A model generated the notes under the pieces. It was not told where the DNA came from. It did no database searches and worked only from the letters and a program-made list of their open reading frames with translations. Below, piece by piece: positions 33,373 through 41,900 of a stretch of DNA of 64,000 bases; within the stretch, counting starts at the first letter, position 1, and every line of letters starts with the position of its first letter. Origin of the DNA: Lachnospiraceae bacterium (GTDB lineage Bacteria; Bacillota; Clostridia; Lachnospirales; Lachnospiraceae). The stretch covers positions 1-64,000 of the forward strand of contig JAUNDG010000013.1 in the NCBI GenBank assembly GCA_030526195.1, in the 5' to 3' direction. Both the position numbers and the translations under genes were made by a program.

Positions 33373-35520
33373 ATGAGTTTATTCAAAAAACGAGTGCCTG
33401 TTGTCTTCCAGATAGAAGCAGCGGAATGCGGCGCGGCCTCTTTGTGCATGATTTTGGCGTATTACGGCAAATATGTGGATTTAAGAGTCCTCCGGAATGA
33501 TTGTCACATCTCCCGGGACGGCAGCCGGTTAAGCTACGTGATGGCAGCGGCACGCAAGTATGGACTTGAAGCTTCTGCCTACCGGTGTTTTCCGAACCTG
33601 ATGGGGCGTAAGCTCCCGGTGATCGCTTTCTGGAAATTTTCCCATTTTCTTGTGGTTGAAAAAATGACAGATAAATGGGTCTATCTGGTTGATCCGGCGG
33701 ATGGGAGAAGACGCATCACCCATGAGGAGTTTGCTCAGGGCTTCTCCGGTATCGCGGTAGAATTTGAGAAAACGGATCGGTTTGAGCCCGGCGGCGAGCC
33801 GCCCAGCAACACAAAACCCGTTAAGGCCATCATCAGCCATCAAAAGGGAGCATTGCTGTTCCTGATCCTGCTGACATTGATGATCAACCTTGTGGGTCTG
33901 GTTTTGCCCATGTTCACCACGCTGTTTGTGGACGTGTACCTGCCACACCTCACCAGTACCAATCTGGGAGACTTTTTCCTGGCCTTCCTGGTGGTGATCG
34001 TCCTGCAGTTCATCATTTTGACGATCCGCAAGATCATCCAGGTGCGTTTCAGACGTATCCAGTCCGCGTCGATGACCGGCTCGGTCATGACAAAGCTTTT
34101 GCAGCTGCCGGCGCGGTATTTTGCCACCAGAAGCCATACGGTTATCGATCTGAACCTCAGCGCCATTGACAGCCTGACAGATTTTGTTGTGTCAAGACTG
34201 GTGCCGCTTCTTCTGGATCTGACATTTTCGGTCCTTTACATTATCGCCCTGTTTACCTTGAGTATCAGAATCGCCGTGCCTGTGCTGATCCTCATTGTCT
34301 CAACAGTGGTGCTGATTCGTTTTCTGCTGAAAAAGGGTGAAACACTTCAGGTTTATGCCCGGACACAGCTGAACGGCTTTATGGGCGGCTTTGTTCAGAA
34401 CGTGAAGCTTTTTGATGCCATGAAGGCTGTGGCCATGGAGGAAGAGAATTTTCTCAATTCGATGCGTCAGTACAGCTTCTGGCAGAATGCCAACCAGAGC
34501 ATGCAGAAGATCAGTACGGTCATCCAGTCGATTCCGGTGGTGCTGCCGCTCCTGATCCAGGTCTTTGTCATTTCCACCGGGACTGTTCAGGTCATTAACG
34601 GCCATATGAAACTCGGTCAGGTGCTGGCCTGCCAGTTCCTGGCATCATCCATTTTCATGCCCATCATGAAGGTGATCGCAGAGTTTTCATCCTTCCAGGG
34701 ACAGCAGCTGCAGATCAGTGCGTTGCGGGATATTATGCTGTCCGAGACCGATCAGGTGTTTGCCGAAAATGAAGAACCGGGCGTCACACTGTCCGGTGAT
34801 GTGGATTTCGAGGATGTGACGTTTGGTTACAATGAAGCCATTGAGCCGATCCTGAAAGACATCTCCTTCCATATCGGGACCGGCGAAAGTGTGGCTTTTG
34901 TAGGCGGCTCCGGTTCCGGGAAAAGTACGATCCTGCGTCTTATGGAGGGACTTTATGCTCCGCAGGGCGGCAAGGTCCGGGTCGGTGGTCATGCCTTTGA
35001 TGAGATCACAAAGGACACCCTGTTTGCCAATATGGCCGTGGTCACCCAGACACCCTACGTGTTCAACGGCACGGTCCGGGAAAATATCACGTTGTTTGAC
35101 CGCAGCATCGACATGAAAATGGTGGAAGAGGCGGCAAAGGCAGCCTGTGTCTTCGACGCCATCGAGGCCCATCCGGATGGTTTCAATGAAATGATGGATC
35201 CTACCGATAATGCCTTCAGCGGTGGCGAGATCCAGCGGATCATGATCGCCAGAGCTCTGGTGAAGCAGCCGAAGCTTCTCATTCTGGATGAAGCCACCAG
35301 TGCCCTTGACACGTTGGTGGAAGAGGAGGTCATGAAAAATATCAAGGACCTCAATATCACGCTTATCGTGGTGGCTCATCGTTTATCGACGATCCGTGAC
35401 TGCAGCTGTATTCATGTGCTGGAGAACGGCCGCATTGTGGAAAGCGGGACCCATGACGAGCTGGTGGCGAGGGCCGGCAGCTATCTGACCCTGATTTCTT
35501 CGGAGGAGCAGAATGACTGA
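33373..35520 (+). CDS. NHLM peptidase-containing ABC transporter (C39)
   Basis: A 715-residue exporter. Residues 1-140 are a C39 peptidase with catalytic Cys19 (AAECGAAS), His91 (WKFSHFLVV) and Asp107 (LVDPADGR). Six membrane helices follow (about 165-440), then a nucleotide-binding domain with GGSGSGKST, signature FSGGEIQRI and LLILDEATSALD. It should cut precursor leaders after GG (VGG in both peptides) and export the cores. The gene overlaps the next ABC gene by 8 bases. It belongs to the NHLM micro-ABC type 1 family, the usual companion of Nif11-like leaders. Confidence 0.92.
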   Translation: MSLFKKRVPVVFQIEAAECGAASLCMILAYYGKYVDLRVLRNDCHISRDGSRLSYVMAAARKYGLEASAYRCFPNLMGRKLPVIAFWKFSHFLVVEKMTDKWVYLVDPADGRRRITHEEFAQGFSGIAVEFEKTDRFEPGGEPPSNTKPVKAIISHQKGALLFLILLTLMINLVGLVLPMFTTLFVDVYLPHLTSTNLGDFFLAFLVVIVLQFIILTIRKIIQVRFRRIQSASMTGSVMTKLLQLPARYFATRSHTVIDLNLSAIDSLTDFVVSRLVPLLLDLTFSVLYIIALFTLSIRIAVPVLILIVSTVVLIRFLLKKGETLQVYARTQLNGFMGGFVQNVKLFDAMKAVAMEEENFLNSMRQYSFWQNANQSMQKISTVIQSIPVVLPLLIQVFVISTGTVQVINGHMKLGQVLACQFLASSIFMPIMKVIAEFSSFQGQQLQISALRDIMLSETDQVFAENEEPGVTLSGDVDFEDVTFGYNEAIEPILKDISFHIGTGESVAFVGGSGSGKSTILRLMEGLYAPQGGKVRVGGHAFDEITKDTLFANMAVVTQTPYVFNGTVRENITLFDRSIDMKMVEEAAKAACVFDAIEAHPDGFNEMMDPTDNAFSGGEIQRIMIARALVKQPKLLILDEATSALDTLVEEEVMKNIKDLNITLIVVAHRLSTIRDCSCIHVLENGRIVESGTHDELVARAGSYLTLISSEEQND

Positions 35521-37651
35521 TAAGAAAATGCGCAATCTGAAGCGTACCTACGGGATTCTGTACGGTGAACTGAGCGGTCAACAGGAGGATTACCTGATCG
35601 ATCGCGACGATCTCTTCACATATGCCTTTCTGCGTCTGACGGAGATCGTGGCCGGCAGTGTGACCCCGGTTGACGAAGCACAGCTGAAGATTACGGCTAA
35701 CAAGTTTGAATATCTGAAAAATATAGAGGGTGTCTACGCCGAGTATTTTTCACTGGAGTATCAGTGGTACAAGCATGAAATCGGGCCCTTCATGGGCTTC
35801 TACGGCGAAGATAAAACACCGGTTCTGTTCCGCTATAAGAAAATGGGCTGTTACATGCTGTCTCTTGAGGATAATACGGAACAGAAGGTGACGGCGGAGA
35901 TCGCATCCCATGTCCATGACAGAGGGCTGATGATCATGCCGAAAATGGAGAAAAGCCTGAAAAACAGCCGTCAGCTTTTGTGGGAGGCTGTGAAAAGCCA
36001 GAAGAAGGAATACGGTCTGTTTTTCCTGCTGATGATCCTGGCCAGCACCATTACGGTGGTGGTCCCCTCCGGTACACAGAGCATCACCGGCTATATGCTC
36101 GATGCGGAAGACGTGCCCGGCATTATGGTTGTGGCACTCAGCCTCATCATCGGTATCGTGTCCGGCCTTTTGATCAACATTGTGGTGAACCGCAGTAAGG
36201 TGAGACTCCAGACAAAGATTGGTTACTTTTTAAGCAGTACGGTGATCGGCCGCATCATGGACCTGAATGTCCGGGATGAAAAACGGCTGTCCAGCCGTCT
36301 GATCGCACTGCTGATGCCCTTTATCAACGGGGCGGATACACTGCTGAGCGCATCGCTGACGGTGATCTTATATCTGGTGCAGAGCATCATGATCCTGACG
36401 GTCACATTTTCTCCCCAGAACGGTATCTCCGATGAGGTGCGCTTCCTGATTTACGGTGAGATCGTGTTGATGATGATCTGGCAGTTCGGGATTGCCAGAA
36501 GAACCCGAAAACTCCGGGAGGCGGATTCACGCCTCACCACCATTCGGCGGGAAATCCTCAACAATGTGGAGGCTATTAAGAATAACGCCATCGAAGATCG
36601 GATCTTCTATCGCTTTGCTGTGAATTATGATGAGAAAATGACGCAGCAGAGGGCCATCGATGATGCCAATCAGCGTATTCAGATCCTGAGTACGGCGGTG
36701 AGCAGCATTGTTATGCTGGTGACCTTTATGCTGGTGGCCACCGGCCTGACCCCTGCGTCCGGTACCATGGCAGCCCTCATTTCATCCCTGTCTTTGTTGA
36801 TGTCTTATGTGGGCAATTTGTCGATGTCTGCTTCTGAGGTGGTGTCGGCTCTGCCGTATATGTCTTATGCGGATATGATCCTGAAGCTGCCGGTGGAGGG
36901 GTCCAACAGCGGTATTGCTGAACAGAAGATTACAGGACGTATCGAACTGCGTAACGTGTCCTATGCCTATCGGGAAGACAGCGCACCGGTCATCAAGAAT
37001 CTTAATCTCACCATTGAACCCGGGGAATATGTGGGGATCGTGGGGGGCTCCGGCTGCGGCAAGAGTACTCTGATGCAGCTGATGCTGGGCTTCCTGAAGC
37101 CGACGGACGGTAAGATCTATTATGACAATGTGGAGCTTGAGCAGTACAACCTGCGGTCCCTGAGGCGTCAGTTCGGTGTCGTGCTCCAGAGTGCCCCGCT
37201 GATCAACGGTTCCATCAAGACGAATATCGGTCTTTCTCAGGAACCGGATATGGAGGCTGTGAAAGAGGCAGCTCGCCTGGCAGCCGTTCTTGACGAGATC
37301 GAAGCCATGCCGATGAAATTCAACACGCCGCTGTCATCTGAAATCGAAACGGTCTCCGGTGGTCAGCGCCAGCGTATCGCCATGGCTCGGGCTCTGATGA
37401 GCAAGCCCACCGTGCTGTTCCTGGATGAGGCCACATCGGCTGTCGATAATGTCTCTCAGAAGGTCATCACCGATAACTTAAAGGCCATGGGCGTCACCCG
37501 TATCGCCATCGCCCATCGTCTCTCCACCATCGAACACTGTGACCGCATCCTGGTCATGGAAAAAGGTGAGATCGTGGAACAGGGCAGCTTTGAAGAACTC
37601 ATGGCCAAAGACGGACGCTTCGCTCAGATGGCCAGACGGAATATCGTCTGA
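35513..37651 (+). CDS. NHLM ABC transporter, ATP-binding/permease protein (type 2)
   Basis: A 712-residue half-transporter. Instead of a peptidase it has about 150 N-terminal residues of the NHLM type 2 family (YLIDRDDLFTYAFLRLTEI, then ITANKFEYLKNIEGVYAEYF), followed by six membrane helices and a nucleotide-binding domain with GGSGCGKST, VSGGQRQRIAMARAL and VLFLDEATSAVD. It probably forms a heterodimer with the C39 ABC protein. ATG 35513 overlaps the upstream stop by 8 bases. It is the last gene of the RiPP locus; a strong terminator follows. Confidence 0.9.
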   Translation: MTDKKMRNLKRTYGILYGELSGQQEDYLIDRDDLFTYAFLRLTEIVAGSVTPVDEAQLKITANKFEYLKNIEGVYAEYFSLEYQWYKHEIGPFMGFYGEDKTPVLFRYKKMGCYMLSLEDNTEQKVTAEIASHVHDRGLMIMPKMEKSLKNSRQLLWEAVKSQKKEYGLFFLLMILASTITVVVPSGTQSITGYMLDAEDVPGIMVVALSLIIGIVSGLLINIVVNRSKVRLQTKIGYFLSSTVIGRIMDLNVRDEKRLSSRLIALLMPFINGADTLLSASLTVILYLVQSIMILTVTFSPQNGISDEVRFLIYGEIVLMMIWQFGIARRTRKLREADSRLTTIRREILNNVEAIKNNAIEDRIFYRFAVNYDEKMTQQRAIDDANQRIQILSTAVSSIVMLVTFMLVATGLTPASGTMAALISSLSLLMSYVGNLSMSASEVVSALPYMSYADMILKLPVEGSNSGIAEQKITGRIELRNVSYAYREDSAPVIKNLNLTIEPGEYVGIVGGSGCGKSTLMQLMLGFLKPTDGKIYYDNVELEQYNLRSLRRQFGVVLQSAPLINGSIKTNIGLSQEPDMEAVKEAARLAAVLDEIEAMPMKFNTPLSSEIETVSGGQRQRIAMARALMSKPTVLFLDEATSAVDNVSQKVITDNLKAMGVTRIAIAHRLSTIEHCDRILVMEKGEIVEQGSFEELMAKDGRFAQMARRNIV

Positions 37652-37673
37652 TCCACGGAAAAGTAATTGAATT

Positions 37674-37716
37674 GATAAGCCACAGACTGCCGCAGGCAGT
37701 CCGTGGCTTATTCTTT
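37674..37716 (+). terminator. Strong intrinsic terminator of the RiPP export operon
   Basis: ATAAGCCAC plus GACTGCC pair with GGCAGTC plus GTGGCTTAT around a GCA loop, followed by TCTTTT. It marks the end of the RiPP locus. Confidence 0.9.
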
Positions 37717-37741
37717 TACGTAAGCGAGCCATCGCGCCTCC

Positions 37742-38180
37742 GGGCATCGGAAAGCAAGTTTATGCCCCAGTCCGATGCCCGCTTTGAAATCTGTCTGATT
37801 TGAGGGCCCTTTCGGGCATCGGAAAGCAAGCTTTTGTCTTGATCCGATGTAGTTTTCGAGATTAGAAAAAATGCCGGCATCGAATCAAGAATCAAGCTCG
37901 GATCCCGATGCATTAAATACCTGAGATTCAGATTTCACGGCATCGCTGGCTTTTCAAATCAAGATTTCCGATGCAGGCACTACTGATTCGCCGGTAAAAA
38001 GTGCATCGGATTAGTTTGCTCTTCCCAATCCCGATGCACCTCAAATTCTCAAGAACTCTTTTTACATCGGATTTTGATCAATGAGAGGAACCCGATGCCA
38101 TGATAACGCCGTGACACTTTGATGTTTGATGACCATCAATTATCGGCATCGAGATTTGAGAAGGAGAGTTATTCCGATTC
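37742..38180. repeat. Array of seven GCATCGG/CCGATGC inverted repeats
   Basis: Seven inverted repeats with 6-9-bp arms occur at 37742-37780, 37814-37849, 37877-37911, 37940-37974, 38001-38039, 38065-38097 and, degenerate, 38146-38179. Centres are about 61-81 bp apart, most near 62. Arms are GGGCATCGG/CCGATGCCC (copy 1) or GTGCATCGG/CCGATGCAC (copy 5). Loops of about 20 bases share only loose similarity. No open frame covers them. A single further copy lies at 41873-41898. This looks like a REP/BIME-type array. Confidence 0.75.
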
Positions 38181-38207
38181 ACATCGCAATATGATGGGCC
38201 ACAACCT

Positions 38208-38500
38208 TCACACCCCAAAAAGTGGACACGTCCCTAACCCTTTTCGATGCATTTCGGGACAGGAACCGGAGCGCAGACATGGCTCTGGATGCGCTCCATA
38301 ATACCTGCACCCCGAAAAATGGACACAGCACTCCAACCTTTTCGATGCATTTCGAGACAGGAGCCGAGGCATGGACATGGCTCTGGATGCGCTCCATAAT
38401 ACCTGCACCCCGAAAAATGGACACAGCACTCCAACCTTTTCGATGTATTTCGAGACAGGAACCGAGGCATGGACATGGCTTTGGATGCTTCTCTTGACGA
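38208..38500. repeat. 98-bp tandem repeats
   Basis: A 98-bp unit containing CTGCACCCCGAAAAATGGAC and TTTTCGATGCATTTCG recurs with GGCTCTGGATGC at 38281 and 38379 and GGCTTTGGATGC at 38477; a more diverged first copy begins near 38208. As 98 is not a multiple of three, the short frames across it are unlikely to be coding. It runs up to the 3' end of the minus-strand nuclease gene. Confidence 0.85.
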
Positions 38501-38504
38501 AACA

Positions 38505-39326
38505 TCAAATCAAAAACTTCTTAATGACATTTTGAATTTCAACTGTGCTCAACGGGCAGTTCAGAGTTTCTTCGGTAATGATCAGGTTTTTACCGGGAAG
38601 AATGTCGGCTTCACCATAATTCTTCAACCGTGTTACGGCATGCCGTGCGTAATCGCGATCATCCATCATACCGCGGTGCTCCCAATAGAACACCTCGCGT
38701 GTTCGCTTGTTGAGAACCGTAAAGTCAGGATGAATGACCGTATATTTGTTCAAATGAAGAGGGCATTCGTATTTGTAAGGAATATCAAGCTTGTTCAGCG
38801 CATTGGCGATGGCAAGCTCCGACTTTGACCGAACATGTTCCTCGCGATCGGTAACAAACATAGGAGAATTGGGTGGCAGCTCTTTTCCTTCAAAAGGTTC
38901 CGATGACCAGAGATGCGCAAAGGCTTCATCTGTCAGAGCAACAGGATCAATATACGGTCGGCTTTTTTCCGGAAATGACTCATAAAGCGCCTGTAGTTTT
39001 TTATCATTTTCGCCATAACTGTTTTGAAGCTTTTCGATGAGCGCTATTTCTTTCTCAATAAGGGGCAGAAGCTTCATGTCATAGGATTTCTGCAGATACA
39101 TTTTCAGCTTCTTGGTATCGTTCATGGAGATATAACGACCGCTTTTGTCTTTGGCATTCTTGCGTAAATAATACTGCACGCGTCCATTTCCCCGGACAAT
39201 GTGAATCTTTCCATCTGCCGCGCGATGAATCGCATCTTCCAGTTGCTTCTGACATTTGCTCAGTTCTTCATGGCGGTGACTCAGTGTTTGCATCAAATTT
39301 GTCGGCTTGAGTGTTTTGCGTTTCAT
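38505..39326 (-). CDS. PD-(D/E)XK nuclease-like protein
   Basis: A 273-residue protein of a conserved hypothetical family in Clostridia. The N-terminal half is a charged coiled coil (QLEDAIHRAADGK, MYLQKSYDMKLLPLIEKEIALIEKLQ in part). The C-terminal half shows a restriction-endonuclease-like core: RSKSELAIANALNKL (acidic helix), VIHPDFTVLNKRT (the PD) and VFYWEHRGMMDD (E-x-H). That order fits an E...PD...ExK-type fold in which His replaces Lys. The start is ATG 39326 with AAGGAGG four bases upstream. It is AT-richer than neighbouring genes and is surrounded by repeats, suggesting an accessory or mobile origin. The function is unproven. Confidence 0.75.
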   Translation of the reverse strand: MKRKTLKPTNLMQTLSHRHEELSKCQKQLEDAIHRAADGKIHIVRGNGRVQYYLRKNAKDKSGRYISMNDTKKLKMYLQKSYDMKLLPLIEKEIALIEKLQNSYGENDKKLQALYESFPEKSRPYIDPVALTDEAFAHLWSSEPFEGKELPPNSPMFVTDREEHVRSKSELAIANALNKLDIPYKYECPLHLNKYTVIHPDFTVLNKRTREVFYWEHRGMMDDRDYARHAVTRLKNYGEADILPGKNLIITEETLNCPLSTVEIQNVIKKFLI

Positions 39327-39459
39327 AAAGCCTCCTTGGTAAGTGGCTGACGGTTTTTGGGTTGTGTAATTGCTCATTATAGTGAAAAACCTGAAATCGT
39401 CCATATGGCTAACAGAATGAAGATCGTGTGGCTTTTTGAGTGAAAACATCAAGCCAACG

Positions 39460-39567
39460 GGAGGCGGGATGGGCTACTGAAGTTAACTGCAGTTGATAGC
39501 AAGTAGCGAAGCGGACATTATGCCCTGTGGGGATTACGTGTGATCGTTTTACGCAACTCTCGCTTGC
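39460..39567 (+). repeat. Degenerate copy of the 156-bp repeat element
   Basis: GATGGGCTACTGAAGT, CTGCAGTT and AAGTAGCGAAGCGGA follow in the order and spacing seen in the 27.1-kb tandem repeat (GATGGGCTACCGAAGG, CTGCAGTT, ATGTAGCGAAGCGGA). It shows that the element is dispersed. The rest of the gap from 39327 holds the promoter of the nuclease gene and the operator of the surface protein. Confidence 0.7.
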
Positions 39568-39570
39568 AAT

Positions 39571-39615
39571 GGGGAACAAAAGGGGAATGCAGGATTTGCC
39601 AGACCTTGGTATAAT
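39571..39615 (+). promoter_or_regulatory. GGGGAA direct-repeat operator and -10 box of the surface protein gene
   Basis: GGGGAA at 39571-39576 and 39582-39587 are 11 bp apart. After 22 bases comes TATAAT (39610-39615), with no good -35, as expected for an activator-dependent promoter. The same pair of boxes occurs upstream of the sensor kinase and the LRR lipoprotein. Confidence 0.6.
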
Positions 39616-39667
39616 AATATATTGTGCGAAAGACTACGCATTGAAGAGCAAGAAAAGGAGTGGTGAA

Positions 39668-41659
39668 ATGAAACCATTTTTACATAAGCTTTCAGCCGGT
39701 CTTCTGGCCTCGATGATCGCCGCCACGACATTGGCCATGCCTATCCTGGCGGATGAAACCTCATCGAACGGCTCGGCAGAGATGACGGTCAATAATTTAA
39801 AAAATGAGTCTGCGGATCCGAAAGTGAATGTCGGAAATCAGGGCACTTCGAATCCGGATCAGGCGAAGAGTGATGGCGAAAATGAACTGGCAGGCGGCAA
39901 CATGACAAAAAATGAGTCGGCACCTTCAACGGGTGATGGCCAGGCTGCTAAAGAAACAGTTCCGGCAGGAGAAAATGATGTTGTGGTAGGAGCAACCTCA
40001 ACGGATGCCGGCAATCCGGCAGAAACATCCCCGACCGACGCCAACGATTCGTCAGTAACATCCCCGACAGGTGTTAACTATCCGGCAGAAACAGTCCCGA
40101 CGGATGTCAACGATTTGTCGGCAACACCCCTGACCGGAAATCTCGACGTCTTCAATTTAGTCGGCAACTACGGCATCGGCAAAGGCCATTATGCGACATT
40201 TGATGTGCCGTCCCTTGAAGTGACGGCGGATGATTTCAATACCGCTGATTCTGATGTGGTGGGGTGCTTATCAATTCTGGTATTAAATGACGGCGACAAG
40301 GCCTATGATGGTCATGCCTACCTCATGTTCACCAGCTACAAAGATAACCTGACCTTGAAGTTCAACGATGTTTATGCGGCCTATGCCTTTACGGATGAGT
40401 TCAAGGCGCTGACCGAAACAAACCTGGATGAACTGAGTTATAAGAGCTGGAATCAGCATTTGCGTGAACTGGCAGCTCAGCTTTATCCGGAATTAGAAGT
40501 GTCAGTTTATGAGTCACTGACTGATGAACAGAAGGCAGTCTTATATCCGGATCTCTACAATGCCATGAAACCCTATGCGCCGAATTCCTGTTTTGTGGGC
40601 ACCTTTGGCGAACAGAAGGAAGATGCGCGTTTCCGCAGTATGGCCTATGACTGCAACATGAACACCGGTGACTATATCACTATCGGCAACTATTCGACAA
40701 ACTTTGATATCCCGTCATTGATCAATGATTCCATTCGGCACAGTACCCTTTATCCGTCTCTGGTGAACGATATGGAGGGGAATCTGGTGGGGGATATTAC
40801 GATCGAGGATGTTTTCAATGGTATGGCCGGGATTATCGGCGGCTATTTTAACGGCGCCACCACAGAAGCGGAAATGAAAGCCTCTCTTGAAACCCTGTGG
40901 TCTCAAGCCGTTTCACCGGAAACCTATACCGCATTGATCGCCCCCTATCTGAATCAATTGGCATTGCTTGTCGATGGGGATGCCAGCGGCGGTCTCTTCG
41001 TCAGTCATGAATTGTATCGGCAGAAAAGCTGGCAGGATATGAGTCCCAATGCCATTTATTCAAAAGATATCACGGCTCAGGAGCTGGCCGATATGATGAA
41101 CTTCATCAATTCACAGCAGAACCATTACAGTCTGCCGGCCCATAACTGTTCTTCCGTCGCCTCTGGTGCCTGGAATGTCGCTTTGGGTTATGTGCGTGAT
41201 GAAAATGGTCAGAATACCTCAACCCGCTCACCGCTTTACATCGATGCCTTCGATGATACCTATCCGTTCCTGAAAGGGTTGCTTAACACGCCGAAGGCCA
41301 TTTATCGTGTGATCACAGCTTTCGGAGATGACCTGGGTGGCAAACTGGTAATCAACCAGGCAATCATTCACGGTGTTGATGTGCCGACACCGACGCCGAC
41401 CCCAACGCCGGAACCGACACCCACGCCGAATCCCACGGTGACCCCGACCCCGGTCGTGACACCTGCCCCGACACCTGTTGTGACCCCGGCACCGGCAAAA
41501 CCGGCGGTGCCCTCAGCCACAAACAGCGCACAGAACGGGAACCGGATCTCATCCCCGGCCACCGGCGATGAGGCTCCCATTATCCTTTACCTTGGCCTGC
41601 TTCTGACAGCCGCCGCCATCCTCATGGCCGGGCTTTCCATGAAGAAGCGCACACGGTGA
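39668..41659 (+). CDS. Sortase-anchored surface protein with papain-like (DUF4105/NlpC-type) core
   Basis: A 663-residue secreted protein. The signal peptide is LSAGLLASMIAATTLAMPILA; a 130-residue low-complexity region with repeated DAN/DVN units (SPTDANDSSVTSPTGVNY) follows. The globular part (about 160-560) includes VGCLSILVLNDGDKAYDGHAYLMFT and LPAHNCSSVASGAWNVAL. A buried His strand plus N-C-S/T at a helix start is the arrangement of permuted papain-fold enzymes such as DUF4105, so cysteine hydrolase or acyltransferase activity is possible. A P/T-rich wall spacer, SPATGDEAP motif, membrane helix and KKRTR tail give variant LPXTG anchoring. ATG 39668 has AAAGGAGTGG upstream. The substrate is unknown. 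Confidence 0.75.
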   Translation: MKPFLHKLSAGLLASMIAATTLAMPILADETSSNGSAEMTVNNLKNESADPKVNVGNQGTSNPDQAKSDGENELAGGNMTKNESAPSTGDGQAAKETVPAGENDVVVGATSTDAGNPAETSPTDANDSSVTSPTGVNYPAETVPTDVNDLSATPLTGNLDVFNLVGNYGIGKGHYATFDVPSLEVTADDFNTADSDVVGCLSILVLNDGDKAYDGHAYLMFTSYKDNLTLKFNDVYAAYAFTDEFKALTETNLDELSYKSWNQHLRELAAQLYPELEVSVYESLTDEQKAVLYPDLYNAMKPYAPNSCFVGTFGEQKEDARFRSMAYDCNMNTGDYITIGNYSTNFDIPSLINDSIRHSTLYPSLVNDMEGNLVGDITIEDVFNGMAGIIGGYFNGATTEAEMKASLETLWSQAVSPETYTALIAPYLNQLALLVDGDASGGLFVSHELYRQKSWQDMSPNAIYSKDITAQELADMMNFINSQQNHYSLPAHNCSSVASGAWNVALGYVRDENGQNTSTRSPLYIDAFDDTYPFLKGLLNTPKAIYRVITAFGDDLGGKLVINQAIIHGVDVPTPTPTPTPEPTPTPNPTVTPTPVVTPAPTPVVTPAPAKPAVPSATNSAQNGNRISSPATGDEAPIILYLGLLLTAAAILMAGLSMKKRTR

Positions 41660-41799
41660 GTTAAGGCAAAATCTTGAATCAGTGTCAAATTCCGAATCAA
41701 GATACAGAATCAACATCAAATCTTGAAGAGCGATATAATCCTGAAAGAAGGATAGCGCCTGAATCGGGAATGACCCTGAACATCATTATTAAAACCATA

Positions 41800-41837
41800 A
41801 AAAACTCGCAACCTGATCTTCGGGTTGCGAGTTTTTT
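41800..41837. terminator. Bidirectional intrinsic terminator
   Basis: AAAAACTCGCAACC and GGGTTGCGAGTTTTT pair around TGATCTTC, with A-run before and T-run after. It serves the surface protein and the convergent response regulator. It is followed at 41873-41898 by a lone GGCATCGG/CCGATGCC inverted repeat. Confidence 0.9.
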
Positions 41838-41872
41838 CGTTGTGCTATGTAATCCGGCTCTCGGCATCGGAG

Positions 41873-41898
41873 AGGGCCTTGGCCCGGATTCCGATGCC
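41873..41898. repeat. Single GGCATCGG/CCGATGCC inverted repeat
   Basis: A perfect 8-bp inverted repeat around ten bases (loop rich in GGCC). It has the same arms as the array at 37.7-38.2 kb and lies just downstream of the response regulator's stop. Confidence 0.7.
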
Positions 41899-41900
41899 CC

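Noticed and set aside
37742..38180. CRISPR array
   Set aside because: Spacing is nearly regular, but the conserved part is only 6-9-base arms around variable loops, the units are not direct repeats of 25-37 bp, and no cas gene is near.
38208..38240. Insertion sequence end (AAAAAGTGGACACG resembling IS3-group termini)
   Set aside because: No matching opposite end, no transposase remnant and no target duplication could be found; similarity is too short to claim.
38222..38497. Short open frames on both strands across the 98-bp repeats
   Set aside because: The repeat length is not a multiple of three, no RBS is present and the reading frames merely follow from the repeats.
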